Positions 1 through 7,982 of a stretch of DNA of 64,000 bases are shown here, piece by piece (the first letter of the stretch is position 1; the number at the start of each line of letters is the position of its first letter). Source of the DNA: Streptomyces roseifaciens (GTDB lineage: Bacteria; Actinomycetota; Actinomycetes; Streptomycetales; Streptomycetaceae); contig NZ_LNBE01000003.1 in NCBI RefSeq assembly GCF_001445655.1, positions 124,001 to 188,000 of the forward strand, given 5' to 3'. The notes under the pieces are model-generated. The model was not told where the DNA came from, did no database searches, and worked only from the letters and a program-made list of their open reading frames with translations. Both the position numbers and the translations under genes were made by a program.

Positions 1-376
1 GGAACGGGTCTGGTTGCTGGTGGTGCGACAAGCCGGCGCGGGGGAGTTGCAGCTCCCGGGCCGCGTCCGGGGTGGTGTGTCAGGTGTTCGGTGGCATGGC
101 GAAGAGACCTCTCCTGAAGGGAGCTGGGGATGGGGGGAGGTGCCGTCCGGCGTGGCCGGGGCGGGCATGACCAGAACTGTAGGGACGGAATCCCGGTTGG
201 CCAAAGGATTCGGCGGGCGGAACTGATTTCTGGGCAGTTTTCCCTCTGATCGGGGTCAACCGGTTTTTCGCGCCTACAGTTTGGAGTCGCTCGCAGCCGC
301 CGCCCGGCTCACCAGGGCGTGCTTACTACGCGAGCGCTCTCAGTTCTCTCTCGCACCCTTTGAATGGGACCTCGTC
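1..376. other. Left edge, no confident gene
   Basis: I see no reading frame here with convincing protein-like composition. A 70-codon frame on the plus strand (14-226) has no recognisable motif and no clear ribosome binding site. The stretch is the upstream region of the methyltransferase gene that starts at 377 and presumably contains its promoter, but I cannot point to a confident promoter pair. Confidence 0.5.
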
Positions 377-747
377 ATGTCTTTTTCCCTGCACCAGGGC
401 GACGCTCTGTCCGTACTCGCCACGCTGCCCGATAACAGTGTGGACGCCGTGATCACCGACCCCCCGTACAACTCCGGCGGTCGCACGGCCAAGGAGCGCA
501 CCTCTCGCACGGCACGGCAGAAGTACACCTCGACCGACGCCGAACATCAGCTGGCGGATTTCCCCGGCGAGAACATGGACCAGAGGTCGTTCACGTTCTG
601 GCTGACGCAGATCCTCACCGAGGCACACCGGGTGACGAAGCCGTCGGGCACGCTGCTGCTGTTTACCGACTGGCGCCAGGCGGGCTCGATGTCGGATGCG
701 CTCCAGGCGGGCGGGTGGACGTGGCGGGGCACGCTGGCCTGGCATAA

Positions 748-764
748 CTGATCGTTTCAGAATG
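748..764 (+). repeat. IS terminal inverted repeat, passenger-gene end
   Basis: CTGATCGTTTCAGAATG, an exact inverted match to 2105-2121. The preceding TAA at 745-747 is one copy of the target duplication. Confidence 0.93.
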
Positions 765-835
765 CCGTCCTGCGGAGACGCTGGCGGCTCATGGAACAAT
801 CCCTTCAGCCACGGGCTCAGGGGGGATGGTGCTGT

Positions 836-1240
836 ATGGAACGGGTTGGGGCTGCACGGGAGCTCGTGCTTGGCTACGTCGAGGCTCTGAACGCGGTTGA
901 CGAGGCTATGAGGGCCGCGATCCCGTCGCTTGAGCAACTCGCAGATGTCCTCGGCCTGGTCCGTTCGCGCCGAATCATCAGCCGGAGTGGGCACATCGGC
1001 ACCTACTCCTACACGGTTCATGGGGCCGGGTGCCGCTTCGTCAGCGACAACGGCACCGAGGTCGATGTCGACTTCGACGCCGACGGGAGCGAAATCTTCG
1101 ACCTCTGGCGGCTGCGCTCGTACGGGCTGAGCCTGCCGGAGCCTCTCGACGTCACTGATCAGGACCTGCGGACCGCAGTGCGGTCCCTGCAACCGCTTCT
1201 GACCGAGGTGCGACCGGGGTGGTTCAGCGTAGCCAGCTGA
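836..1240 (+). CDS. Hypothetical protein, DUF6896-like, IS passenger
   Basis: A 134-residue protein that I believe belongs to the uncharacterised DUF6896 group of actinobacterial proteins. The impression rests on the central stretch around residues 55-100, with the motifs YTVHGAGCRF, VDVDFD and FDLWRL. No catalytic residues are identifiable and there is no signal peptide or membrane segment. ATG 836 is preferred over ATG 791 because a GGGGGA stretch lies about nine bases upstream of it. The gene lies inside the insertion sequence and is convergent with the transposase, their stop codons being only a few bases apart. It has no known role in transposition, so it is best regarded as passenger DNA carried between the repeats. 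Confidence 0.65.
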   Translation: MERVGAARELVLGYVEALNAVDEAMRAAIPSLEQLADVLGLVRSRRIISRSGHIGTYSYTVHGAGCRFVSDNGTEVDVDFDADGSEIFDLWRLRSYGLSLPEPLDVTDQDLRTAVRSLQPLLTEVRPGWFSVAS

Positions 1241-1251
1241 TCGATCAGGAT
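1237..1251 (+). repeat. Degenerate internal copy of the IS end
   Basis: CTGATCGATCAGGAT resembles the first 16 bases of the terminal repeat (CTGATCGTTTCAGAAT): the first seven bases match and the rest aligns with one gap. It overlaps the stop codons of both the passenger gene and the transposase. It may be the original end of a shorter 0.89-kb element (1237-2121). Confidence 0.4.
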
Positions 1252-2053
1252 GGGGTGCGCAGGCGGCGCAGGCATATGAGGCCGCAGGCCAGTTCGAGCA
1301 GGCCCTGATGAAGATCGGCGCGTCGCTCGTAGCGGGTGCGGAGCCGTTTGAACTGGTGCAGCCAGGCGAAGGCGCGCTCGACCACCCAGCGCACCTTGCC
1401 CAGTCCGGAGCCGTGGGCGACGCCGCGTCGCGCGATCAACGGCTTGATGCCCCGCTTCCACAGCAGGCGGCGGTACTTGTCGAAGTCGTAGCCCCGGTCG
1501 GCATACAGGCGCCGGGGCTTGCGGCGGGGACGTCCCCGCCGTCCGCGGATCGGTGGGAGGGCGTCGAGCAGGGGCAGGAGCTGGGTGACGTCGTGGCGAT
1601 TGCCGCCGGTGAGAGTGACGGCGAGCGGGGTTCCGTGGCGGTCGACGATCAGGTGGTGCTTCGAGCCGGGGCGGGCGCGGTCGACGGGTGAAGGGCCGAC
1701 GTGATCCCCCCTTTGAGGGCCCGGACGTGCGACCCGTCCACGGAGCAGTCGTCCAGGTCCAACAAGTCCGCGCGGCGCAGTTCGGTCAGCAGGGCGGCGT
1801 GCAGGCGTGGCCAGACGCCGGCCTCGGTCCAGTCCCGCAGCCGGCGCCAGGCCGTCACCCCGGAACAGCCCACGGTCTCCGCCGGGACGTCCCGCCAGGC
1901 GACACCGGTCCGCAGCACGAACAGGACTCCGGCGAGTGCTGTTCGGTCAGGAACACGCAACCGCCCGGGATACCGGCGGCGCCGTTCGGGAGCGGGTGGC
2001 AGCAACGGGGCCACCCGCTCCCACAGGTCGTCCGGAACAAGATCAGCACGCAC
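1245..2053 (-). CDS. IS5-family transposase, frameshifted in two frames
   Basis: This is the DDE transposase of the surrounding insertion element. The first frame begins at 2053 (MRADLVPDDLWERV) with the DUF4096-type N-terminal domain typical of the group and reaches a first catalytic aspartate in DCSVDGSHV. At that point the minus strand reads AAAGGGGGG (about 1709-1717). A -1 slip there moves translation into the second frame, which continues as GGDHVGPSP, then LIVDRHGTPLAV, YADRGYD and the C-terminal VERAFAWLHQFKRL with the catalytic glutamate region, ending at 1245. The fused product is about 270 residues, normal for this group. Programmed -1 frameshifting at such runs is established for IS427-type elements. 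All conserved blocks are present, so the element may still be active. Confidence 0.85.
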
Positions 2054-2104
2054 CCGGACACCCTGCCGACCAGGATTGGCGAGTGCAAGACCCGCAGCTC
2101 AACT

Positions 2105-2121
2105 CATTCTGAAACGATCAG
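2105..2121 (-). repeat. IS terminal inverted repeat, transposase end
   Basis: CATTCTGAAACGATCAG, the exact complement of 748-764, about 50 bp upstream of the transposase start and followed by the second TAA target copy at 2122-2124. Confidence 0.93.
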
Positions 2122-2582
2122 TAAGCCTCAGGCCCGGCCGCAGAAGGGCCGCTTCAAGCAGTCCTGCGAGTTCATCCACTGGGCGTCCAAGGGTGCGGTG
2201 GACGCCGATCGCAACCCGGTCTACCTGCCCGGCCTTTACACGGGATCCCAGCCGCGCAAGGGCCGCCAGCACATCACGCAGAAGCCCGTTGAGGTGATGC
2301 GGGAACTGGTGAAGATCTGCCCGCCCGGCGGGGCCATCCTCGATTTCTGCGCTGGCTCCGGATCCACCGGCGTCGCCGCCCTGCTGGAAGGCTACGACTT
2401 CATCGGCATCGAGAAGACGAAGCACTACACGGACATCGCCGAGAACCGCCTCGCTGAAGCTCTCCACACGGTCTCTTCGCAGGACGATTACGCCCTCGCC
2501 GGCCCCACCGAGTAACCGACGACGCTCACCAGGGGCCAGGAGCGCCACCCTTATCGGACACGGGCTCGCTGTACCACCTGCT

Positions 2583-2614
2583 GATAGCGCCCGGATGCCG
2601 GTTACCCAAACCGG
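2583..2614 (+). promoter_or_regulatory. Repeated intergenic element, copy 1
   Basis: GATAGCGC at 2583 is followed 15 bases later by CCGGTTACCCAAACCGG (2598-2614), a hairpin-forming inverted repeat with CCGGTT/AACCGG arms. The same arrangement with identical spacing recurs at 5981-6012. Copy 1 lies about 50 bp upstream of the DUF4913 gene, so a promoter plus operator or leader-hairpin role is inferred. Confidence 0.5.
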
Positions 2615-2666
2615 CTTACGTTCGGACGCTGGTCTTCACTGAACTCGCCCTGTTGAAAGAAGCTTT

Positions 2667-3287
2667 GTGCCTGATTCCCCCGACCCGTCCACGGGAGAAA
2701 TCCCCGAGCCGGTCCGTATGACGGACCTCGACCTGGCTGATCTGTCCGCGAGCGTGCGCCGGCTGATCGACCAGTCCCAGGAGCAAGCCCGCGCCCTGGA
2801 CCACCTGGCCGCCGACCCGCCGCCGATACCGCTGCCAGGACCCGACTTCACCGGGTTCGCTCCTGGTCCAGGACCGGCCGGCGGTGGCGAACCGCTGTTC
2901 ATCATGGCCATGGAGGGCCAGGCGTACGAGAGCGAGCTCGACGCGCTCACCGACTGGGTCGATGACCTGCTCCTGCCGGTCTACGGCCGGGAGATCACCT
3001 CCAGCGCCCCCTGGTGCCCCTGGTGGGACCAGCACCCCGAGGCCGTTGCCCGCCTCCACGCTCTGTGGCTGGCCTGGCAGCAGCACATCGACCCCGAGGC
3101 CGGACCGTCGGGCCCCTCGACGTGGCACCGCGACCACCTCGACCACACCATGGCCCAACTTCGCGCACCCGGTGGTCCGTTCGCCGCGTGCACCACGAAT
3201 CCGGCCCGGCCCGCGCACCGTCTGCTGCCCGGCCCGAAGCCCACCACCGAACCGGTCCCCACCACCGGACACACCCAGGCCGCGTGA
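2667..3287 (+). CDS. DUF4913 domain protein
   Basis: A 206-residue protein of the DUF4913 family, which is common on actinobacterial plasmids and integrative elements and has no assigned biochemical activity. The conserved part is the C-terminal half: LDALTDWVDDLLLPVY near residue 95, then the tryptophan-rich PWCPWWDQHPEA, WLAWQ and the WHRDHLDH block near residue 155, ending with GPFAACTT. The N-terminal third is proline-rich and looks disordered. The GTG start is supported by an AAAGAAG ribosome site just upstream. It opens a plus-strand run of mobile-element genes, directly after the interrupted methyltransferase and a repeated intergenic element. Confidence 0.8.
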   Translation: MPDSPDPSTGEIPEPVRMTDLDLADLSASVRRLIDQSQEQARALDHLAADPPPIPLPGPDFTGFAPGPGPAGGGEPLFIMAMEGQAYESELDALTDWVDDLLLPVYGREITSSAPWCPWWDQHPEAVARLHALWLAWQQHIDPEAGPSGPSTWHRDHLDHTMAQLRAPGGPFAACTTNPARPAHRLLPGPKPTTEPVPTTGHTQAA

Positions 3288-3294
3288 CGCTGAC

Positions 3295-3786
3295 GTGAGC
3301 TTCCCCAAGTTCGCGTTCGCCGCCGACCCCCGCGCCCTGGACGACCTGCGCGAGGCACCGACCGAGATCCGCGACCTTGCCCTCCTTTCCCTGCAGGACC
3401 TCGTCCACGGAGAACAGCGCGGTCAGCGTCTCGACGACCGGCACGGCCAGGACCTGTCCGACTGCCGCAAGCTCTACGTCGACGCCAAGGTCGACTGGCG
3501 CATCGTCTACCAGGAACGCCCCGCCCCGGCCGGCTCCATGCACAAACGGGAGATCTTCCTGGTCGCCATGCGCCCCCGCGCCGGCTTCGAGGCGTACAAC
3601 ACCGCCTTCCACCGGCTCGGCCGCACACGCACCACCACCTCCCCCCGCGCCACCGCCGCCCGCGCCCGATCACCCCGCACCGTGCCGGTCCACACTTCCG
3701 CATCCCCCACGCCCCAGCGGCGCACTGTCCCCGCGGCCACCGCCGCACCGACGGCTCCGCTCGCCCAGAAAGGCCCTTCCCGATGA
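3295..3786 (+). CDS. RelE/ParE-like protein, candidate
   Basis: A 163-residue protein starting at GTG 3295, eight bases after the DUF4913 gene. Residues 1-110 have the outline of the RelE/ParE fold: two N-terminal helices (ALDDLREAPTEIRDLALLSL) and then strands RKLYVDA, WRIVYQ and REIFLVAMRPR. The last 45 residues are a low-complexity Ala/Pro/Thr/Arg tail. RelE proteins are ribosome-dependent mRNA nucleases and ParE proteins gyrase inhibitors, usually paired with a small antitoxin. No obvious antitoxin gene is adjacent, so a toxin role is not established. The gene overlaps the next one by 4 bp (ATGA), so the two are probably translationally coupled. Confidence 0.55.
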   Translation: MSFPKFAFAADPRALDDLREAPTEIRDLALLSLQDLVHGEQRGQRLDDRHGQDLSDCRKLYVDAKVDWRIVYQERPAPAGSMHKREIFLVAMRPRAGFEAYNTAFHRLGRTRTTTSPRATAARARSPRTVPVHTSASPTPQRRTVPAATAAPTAPLAQKGPSR

Positions 3787-4397
3787 CGCCCTTCCTCGCT
3801 GAGCTCCTGATCGGCACCCCCTGCTGCGCACAGCATCGCCCCGGCGGGGCGAGTATGCGCCTGCCGTACCCGGCGCTCACCCCGGCCATCCACACTGACG
3901 AAGCCCTGCAGGAGGAGCACCGCGCCCGGTGTCGACAGACGGCAGCCGAGCTGCTGGAGCGTACGGAAGAGCTCGTCCACCTGCTGAATGCCACACCGCG
4001 CCGCAGCGCAGCCCCCAGAGAAGTTGCCGCGCACCCGTCCGCAGGCCGGCGCACGCCTGACGCGGTGAAATACAGCCAGGGCGATACGGGAATTCTTCGG
4101 ACTTGTCGTGAGGTGTTCGCCGCCCACGCAGACCCTGGAACTCTGCCCACTGCGGACCTCGTGGAGGCCCTGCGTTCGACGAAGGGGTCGGCCTGGGGCG
4201 CCTGGCAGCGCGAAGACCTCACCCCCCGACGCCTGGCCATGCTGCTGTCCCCGTACAGCATCCGCTCGCACAATATCCGCCTGCCCGACGGCACCCAGCG
4301 CAAGGGCTACCGGCGCTCGGAGTTCACCGCCGCGCTGCACCGACACCGCCCGGACCTGCCGGTCAGCCCCGCCCGCCATGACGGGCGTGCCGTGTGA
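3783..4397 (+). CDS. DUF3631-like C-terminal domain protein
   Basis: A 204-residue protein. Its C-terminal 70 residues (LVEALRSTKGSAWGAW, then LAMLLSPYSIRSHNI and GYRRSEF) resemble the DUF3631 tail that in mobile-element proteins follows a primase or helicase domain. Here that ATPase part is absent; the N-terminal 110 residues are helical and polar, with no Walker motifs. The protein may be a DNA-binding stand-alone version or a remnant of a longer replication protein. It overlaps both neighbours by 4 bp (ATGA upstream, GTGA downstream), indicating a tightly coupled operon. Confidence 0.55.
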   Translation: MTPFLAELLIGTPCCAQHRPGGASMRLPYPALTPAIHTDEALQEEHRARCRQTAAELLERTEELVHLLNATPRRSAAPREVAAHPSAGRRTPDAVKYSQGDTGILRTCREVFAAHADPGTLPTADLVEALRSTKGSAWGAWQREDLTPRRLAMLLSPYSIRSHNIRLPDGTQRKGYRRSEFTAALHRHRPDLPVSPARHDGRAV

Positions 4398-5083
4398 GCA
4401 CCACGAGAACTTCCCCGAAGACGCTGACGGCCCTCGATGCACGGGTGGAGAGCGCAACGGGGTGGAGCATCGACGCACTGTGGGAGACCGGCGTCCATGC
4501 GGATGAGGGGCTCGCGGATGTGGTGGCCGCGCACCGCGCGCTGGCGGACGCGGAGCGGGGTGTCACCTTCTACCGCACCCTGCTCCACCGGCTCTCCAGC
4601 GGCGAGTTCGAGGTCGAAGACGCCCTCTTCCAACGCATCGACCGCACCGTCGCCCAGCTGCAGGATGCCGCCGCCCAGCGTGACGAGCGCGCCGCCGAAC
4701 TGCTGCGCACGCTCAAGCCCTTCGAAGAACGGAACCGGCCCCGCCTGGCGCCTACCGGTGCCGATCTGCTCCAGGCCGACTACGCCGCGTTGGTGGCCAT
4801 CGCCCCCGGCGGCGCGGTACTGCGCGAGCACCTGCTCACCCACCGCATGTCCGTGACCACCCCCTCCGGCAACCGCGTCACCTGGTCCGCCTTCCAACGG
4901 CTCGAAGCCCAGGGCCTGGTGAACCGGGACACCACACGACCTTTGCACACCGGGCAGCCCATCACGCTGACCGATGCCGGCCGCGCCTGCCTGACCCGCA
5001 CCCGCCAGAGCCCACCCGCGGTGCAGACCGTCCCGACCACTGCGCCCGTGGCTGCGCAGACGGCCCGGCCCCGCCGACGCTGA
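4394..5083 (+). CDS. Hypothetical helical protein with winged-helix tail
   Basis: A 229-residue protein of unrecognised function. Residues 10-115 are strongly helical, including ADVVAAHRALADAERGV and AAQRDERAAELLRTL. This N-terminal part resembles the proteins at 6068-6559 and 6599-7021, so the three look like paralogues. Residues 130-200 have a winged-helix-like pattern (ALVAIAPGGAVLREHL, VTWSAFQRLEAQGLV, ITLTDAGRACL), suggesting DNA binding. The tail is Pro/Ala/Arg-rich. The GTG start overlaps the stop of the preceding gene. Confidence 0.55.
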   Translation: MSTTRTSPKTLTALDARVESATGWSIDALWETGVHADEGLADVVAAHRALADAERGVTFYRTLLHRLSSGEFEVEDALFQRIDRTVAQLQDAAAQRDERAAELLRTLKPFEERNRPRLAPTGADLLQADYAALVAIAPGGAVLREHLLTHRMSVTTPSGNRVTWSAFQRLEAQGLVNRDTTRPLHTGQPITLTDAGRACLTRTRQSPPAVQTVPTTAPVAAQTARPRRR

Positions 5084-5113
5084 CGATGCCGACGCCACGG
5101 TTCCTCACCGTGG

Positions 5114-5935
5114 ATGACCCCTGATCGAAGAGCACCGTTGAACCATCCCGAATGTGACCTGCCCGACCTGTCCGCCCTGGTCTTCCGTCTCGACGGATAC
5201 ATCCTGGCCGACGGGAGCGATGAGTACCTCTTCCACGCTCTGACCACCAACCACGACTGCCTCGCTCCGCTGGTCACCCACCACACTGACGATGGTTGGC
5301 ACAGTTACCTCGTCCTGCATGACACCGCGGCCACCTGGGACATCCCCGGGAGCCCGCAGCTGCTGGCCATGACGCTGACCCGGGACCTGGACAATCGGAC
5401 CTTCCGCTTCGACGCCGAGCGCCATCCCCTGATCCCCCTGGCCCAGCGATGGCTGATCGCCCGAGGGGCGACACCGGATGCCGTCCGCGTGCCGTCGGAG
5501 CGCACGGGAGCACGGCCGGCCGATGCACTGACCACCGTGCTGGAAGAACAGGTGATGACCTCCGGCACCCGGTACGACGTCGTCGAGCACTACACCGACG
5601 ACTGCACCGAGTACGAGACGTCCGTGCTGGTCCACGACACCGACCCCTCCAGCGCCGACAAGCCGTACCGTCTCTTTCTTGAAACGTGGTCACCCGACAG
5701 CCCGACCTACACCCTGCGCGAAGGAGCATTCCGCAACGCGGAAGCAGCATGGGAGTGGATGGAGAACCGCGAGGGACCCCTTCCGGCGCCGCGCACCTCC
5801 GTCCCCGGCGTGCTTGCCACGCCCAGGGCCGAGGCCGCCCGCGCCACCACCCGCAGATCGCCGCCCCAGCCACCCCCTGCGGCCCTCCCGCCCGCCAAGC
5901 CGCCGACGCCTCCCTCGTCAGGGCGCCGGCGCTGA
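5114..5935 (+). CDS. Hypothetical protein
   Basis: A 273-residue protein I do not recognise. Residues 1-230 look globular and acidic, with blocks such as LVFRLDGYILADGSDEY, LFHALTTNHDCLAPLV and YRLFLETWSPDSP. The last 40 residues are a Pro/Ala/Arg-rich tail ending in GRRR. That style of tail also ends the proteins at 4394 and 6068, so these neighbours share a C-terminal composition bias. ATG 5114 and an internal TTG at about 5138 are both possible starts. No signal peptide or membrane segment is visible. Confidence 0.5.
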   Translation: MTPDRRAPLNHPECDLPDLSALVFRLDGYILADGSDEYLFHALTTNHDCLAPLVTHHTDDGWHSYLVLHDTAATWDIPGSPQLLAMTLTRDLDNRTFRFDAERHPLIPLAQRWLIARGATPDAVRVPSERTGARPADALTTVLEEQVMTSGTRYDVVEHYTDDCTEYETSVLVHDTDPSSADKPYRLFLETWSPDSPTYTLREGAFRNAEAAWEWMENREGPLPAPRTSVPGVLATPRAEAARATTRRSPPQPPPAALPPAKPPTPPSSGRRR

Positions 5936-5980
5936 CCGGGCGGCTCGGCCCACAGCCGCCCCAGCCGAGCGGTGCCTGCT

Positions 5981-6012
5981 TATAGCGCGCGATCACCGGT
6001 TATCCAAACCGG
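5981..6012 (+). promoter_or_regulatory. Repeated intergenic element, copy 2
   Basis: TATAGCGC at 5981 is followed by CCGGTTATCCAAACCGG at 5996-6012, one base different from copy 1 and at the same 15-base spacing. It lies about 55 bp upstream of the gene at 6068. The intervening GCGATC is also present in the partial copy at 21967-21995. Confidence 0.5.
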
Positions 6013-6067
6013 CCGTCATCCAGATCCTGGAAGCACTACCACCCGTATGTGCCCCGGGAGTTGATCT

Positions 6068-6559
6068 ATGAGTGACGACGAGGTGTTGGCACTGTTCGGT
6101 GCACGGATCGAGCAGTCCCTCGGCCGCACCCTCACCGACCTCCAGCAGCACACCGCGACCACAGCGCACCCTGACACGGGCCTCGCGGAGATCGTGGAGG
6201 CGTACGCCCGGCTGTCCGAATTGCAGCAGACGCTGGAAGGCCACTACGACGTACTGCTCGAACGACTCGGCGCCGCGGAAGACGGCCTGAGCGAATCCGA
6301 CGGATGGCATCTGCTGGAGGCCGCGGGCGCGGTCACCGAGGCGCTGGCCGCCCGTGACGCCCAGGCCACGGCCCTGCTCCGCCTCGTCGACCGCCACGCC
6401 TCCCTTCCCATGACCGGCCCGGTGGCAGCGCAAGCCCGGCGGGCGGCCGCGGCCACCGCCCACTCCCCGAACTACCCGCTCGCGACAGCGTCAGTACCGG
6501 CCGCGAGCACCGCACCGCCGACAGCCATCCGCACCGAGGCGCCGGCCCGCCGCCGGTGA
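6068..6559 (+). CDS. Hypothetical helical protein, paralogue family
   Basis: A 163-residue, largely helical protein. Its core (IEQSLGRTLTDLQQH, GLAEIVEAYARLSELQQTLE, AVTEALAARDAQATALLRLV) parallels the N-terminal half of the 4394 protein and the whole of the 6599 protein. The length of the central helices suggests a helical bundle or coiled coil that may multimerise. The C-terminal 45 residues are Ala/Pro/Thr-rich. ATG 6068 has a GGGAG ribosome site at good spacing. The gene sits directly downstream of the repeated hairpin element at 5981-6012. Function unknown. Confidence 0.55.
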   Translation: MSDDEVLALFGARIEQSLGRTLTDLQQHTATTAHPDTGLAEIVEAYARLSELQQTLEGHYDVLLERLGAAEDGLSESDGWHLLEAAGAVTEALAARDAQATALLRLVDRHASLPMTGPVAAQARRAAAATAHSPNYPLATASVPAASTAPPTAIRTEAPARRR

Positions 6560-6598
6560 ACCACCCTTTTCCACCCTGTCGTTGATGTTGAGGTTTGT

Positions 6599-7021
6599 GT
6601 GAGCGTTGCTCTGCGCCCGTCCAGCAAGGACGGCGTCATCGAGGCCGCCTTCGGCCACAGCATGGAAGAACTGCACCAGCAGCAGGCCACCGCGTCGGTC
6701 TCGCCGGCCGTGCAGCGCATGCTGGAGCTGCGGAGATTTCTCACCGTCGCCGAAGACCACCTGGACGAGGTCCGCGACCGCCTCCACACGGCCACCGCCC
6801 CCGGCCAGGAACCGGCGGCCGAGGACCTGGCCGTCGACCTCCAGTGGCTGGCGGCAGCCACCACCGCCAAAGCCCAGTACGCCCAGGCCATCGACGAGCT
6901 GCTGCGCACGATGCCCACCAGCTCCTCCCGGCCTGCAGCTGCCCGCCCGGTGGCCACGGCCCTGCCGGTGCCGCGAGCTGCACCGGCCTCCACCACGCCC
7001 GCCGTACGTCGCAATCGCTGA
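6599..7021 (+). CDS. Hypothetical helical protein, paralogue family
   Basis: A 140-residue protein starting at GTG 6599 with GAGG five bases upstream. It has the same layout as the 6068 product: a short N-terminal helix (VIEAAFGHSMEELHQQQA), a long central helical pair (MLELRRFLTVAEDHLDEV, TTAKAQYAQAIDELLRTM) and a Pro/Ala-rich end. It lacks the winged-helix part of the 4394 protein. Function unknown; the repeated occurrence within 3 kb suggests local duplication and divergence. Confidence 0.52.
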   Translation: MSVALRPSSKDGVIEAAFGHSMEELHQQQATASVSPAVQRMLELRRFLTVAEDHLDEVRDRLHTATAPGQEPAAEDLAVDLQWLAAATTAKAQYAQAIDELLRTMPTSSSRPAAARPVATALPVPRAAPASTTPAVRRNR

Positions 7022-7109
7022 CGCGCCAATGCCAGGTACTCAGCCCTCGTCCCGAGCATCGTGCGCAACCGCTGCCCGTACCCGCTGACCTTCTGCAAGG
7101 AGCCCTTCG

Positions 7110-7982
7110 GTGACCGCCACCACCTTCACGCCCCCGACCTCCCGCATCAACGATCTGCAGCGCGTGGAGGAGTCCCTGGCGATGATCGCCCCACGCTGGA
7201 GCGTGTGGACGCTGCAAACCCTCCAGCAAACCGGCCGCCTGCGCTACCACGAGGTGCGCGAGAAGCTGCCCTGGCTGAAAGATCCCGCTGTCTCCCAGCG
7301 ACTGGCGGCCCTGGCCGACCACGGACTCATCGACCGCACCGCCACCGACGGACGCCCGGTCTACTACGCCCTCACCGACCGAGGACGCGAACTCGCCCCC
7401 GCCCAGGACGCACTGGCTGCCTGGGCCGCCGCATGCCTGGAGGAAACCGGCCCCACCGCCCGCGCCGAGCAGGTCGAGGACGCACTCAAGCTGATCACCC
7501 CGCGCCACGCCACCGCCGTCCTGTGGGCGCTGCAGGCCAACGGCCCGATACGCAGCGGCGAGCTGGCCCGCGAAGTAGCCCCCGGCCTGTCCCCGATGGT
7601 GATCACCTCCCGGCTGCGGCAGCTGGGCGCCGACGGTCTCGTCGAGCGCGTCACCGACAACCACCGCTCGCCCTACCAACTCACCGCCGCCGCCCGCGCC
7701 CTGGGCCCGACCTACACCGCGCTGTCGGCGTGGGCCGCAGGCCAGCCGCCCACTACAGCACACCACCCTGTCTGGGCACCCGCCCAGGCCGCCGACCGTG
7801 CGCAGGACGGGCAGGTACGACGGTCAGTGGCCGCGGCCGCCGTCGCCACCAGCCCCCGCACCACCCCGGCCATCACCGCACAGCGCACACCGCCCTCGTG
7901 GCGGCAGAGCGACATGTTCTCCCACACCACCCGCCACGTGCCCAGCATCCCGGCCCCGACGACGAGCGGGCGGTCACGATGA
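7110..7982 (+). CDS. Tandem HxlR-type winged-helix regulator
   Basis: A 290-residue protein with two successive winged-helix domains of the HxlR type. The first spans about residues 15-105 (MIAPRWSVWTLQTLQQ, DPAVSQRLAALADHGLI, VYYALTDRGRELAP). The second spans about 125-215 (LITPRHATAVLWALQ, SPMVITSRLRQLGADGLV, YQLTAAARALG). HxlR proteins normally have one such domain and bind DNA as dimers, so this tandem form may act as a pseudo-dimer. The last 70 residues are low-complexity. GTG 7110 has AAGGAG upstream. HxlR domains often sense redox or electrophiles through cysteine; the only cysteine here lies outside the helix-turn-helix motifs. It is the most obvious regulator of this region. Confidence 0.72.
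   Translation: MTATTFTPPTSRINDLQRVEESLAMIAPRWSVWTLQTLQQTGRLRYHEVREKLPWLKDPAVSQRLAALADHGLIDRTATDGRPVYYALTDRGRELAPAQDALAAWAAACLEETGPTARAEQVEDALKLITPRHATAVLWALQANGPIRSGELAREVAPGLSPMVITSRLRQLGADGLVERVTDNHRSPYQLTAAARALGPTYTALSAWAAGQPPTTAHHPVWAPAQAADRAQDGQVRRSVAAAAVATSPRTTPAITAQRTPPSWRQSDMFSHTTRHVPSIPAPTTSGRSR

Larger units (their letters stand above)
748..2121. mobile_element. IS5-family (IS427-like) insertion with passenger gene
   Basis: The element is 1374 bp and is bounded by perfect 17-bp inverted repeats, CTGATCGTTTCAGAATG at 748-764 and its complement at 2105-2121. A TAA duplication flanks it (745-747 and 2122-2124), matching the TNA target preference known for the IS427 group of IS5. It carries a minus-strand transposase read through a frameshift (2053 to 1245) and, unusually, a plus-strand passenger gene (836-1240). 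Group members are generally nearer 0.8-1 kb; the extra length is the passenger segment. Confidence 0.9.
377..2515 (+). pseudogene. Beta-class DNA methyltransferase, split by an IS
   Basis: The gene would encode an S-adenosylmethionine-dependent N4-cytosine or N6-adenine DNA methyltransferase. The first part (377-747) opens with QGDALSVL and carries the catalytic DPPY motif near residue 30. The second part (2125-2515) carries the AdoMet-binding motif FCAGSGS. Catalytic motif before cofactor motif is the order of the beta class. The halves are separated by a 1374-bp insertion at 748-2121 plus one copy of a TAA target duplication. Removing these joins the two parts in frame (TLAWH then KPQARPQ) and restores a 253-residue protein of normal length, so the interruption looks recent. 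As it stands the 5' part ends at a TGA inside the insertion and the product is probably inactive. Plasmids and phages often carry such orphan enzymes; the recognition site cannot be read from sequence. Confidence 0.88.

Noticed and set aside
326..1192. Long minus-strand frame across the methyltransferase start and passenger gene
   Set aside because: Antisense to two recognisable coding regions, low-complexity composition and crosses the IS boundary.
1688..2515. Continuous 275-codon plus frame ending in a methyltransferase
   Set aside because: Its first 140 codons are antisense to the transposase; only the part after 2124 is genuine methyltransferase.
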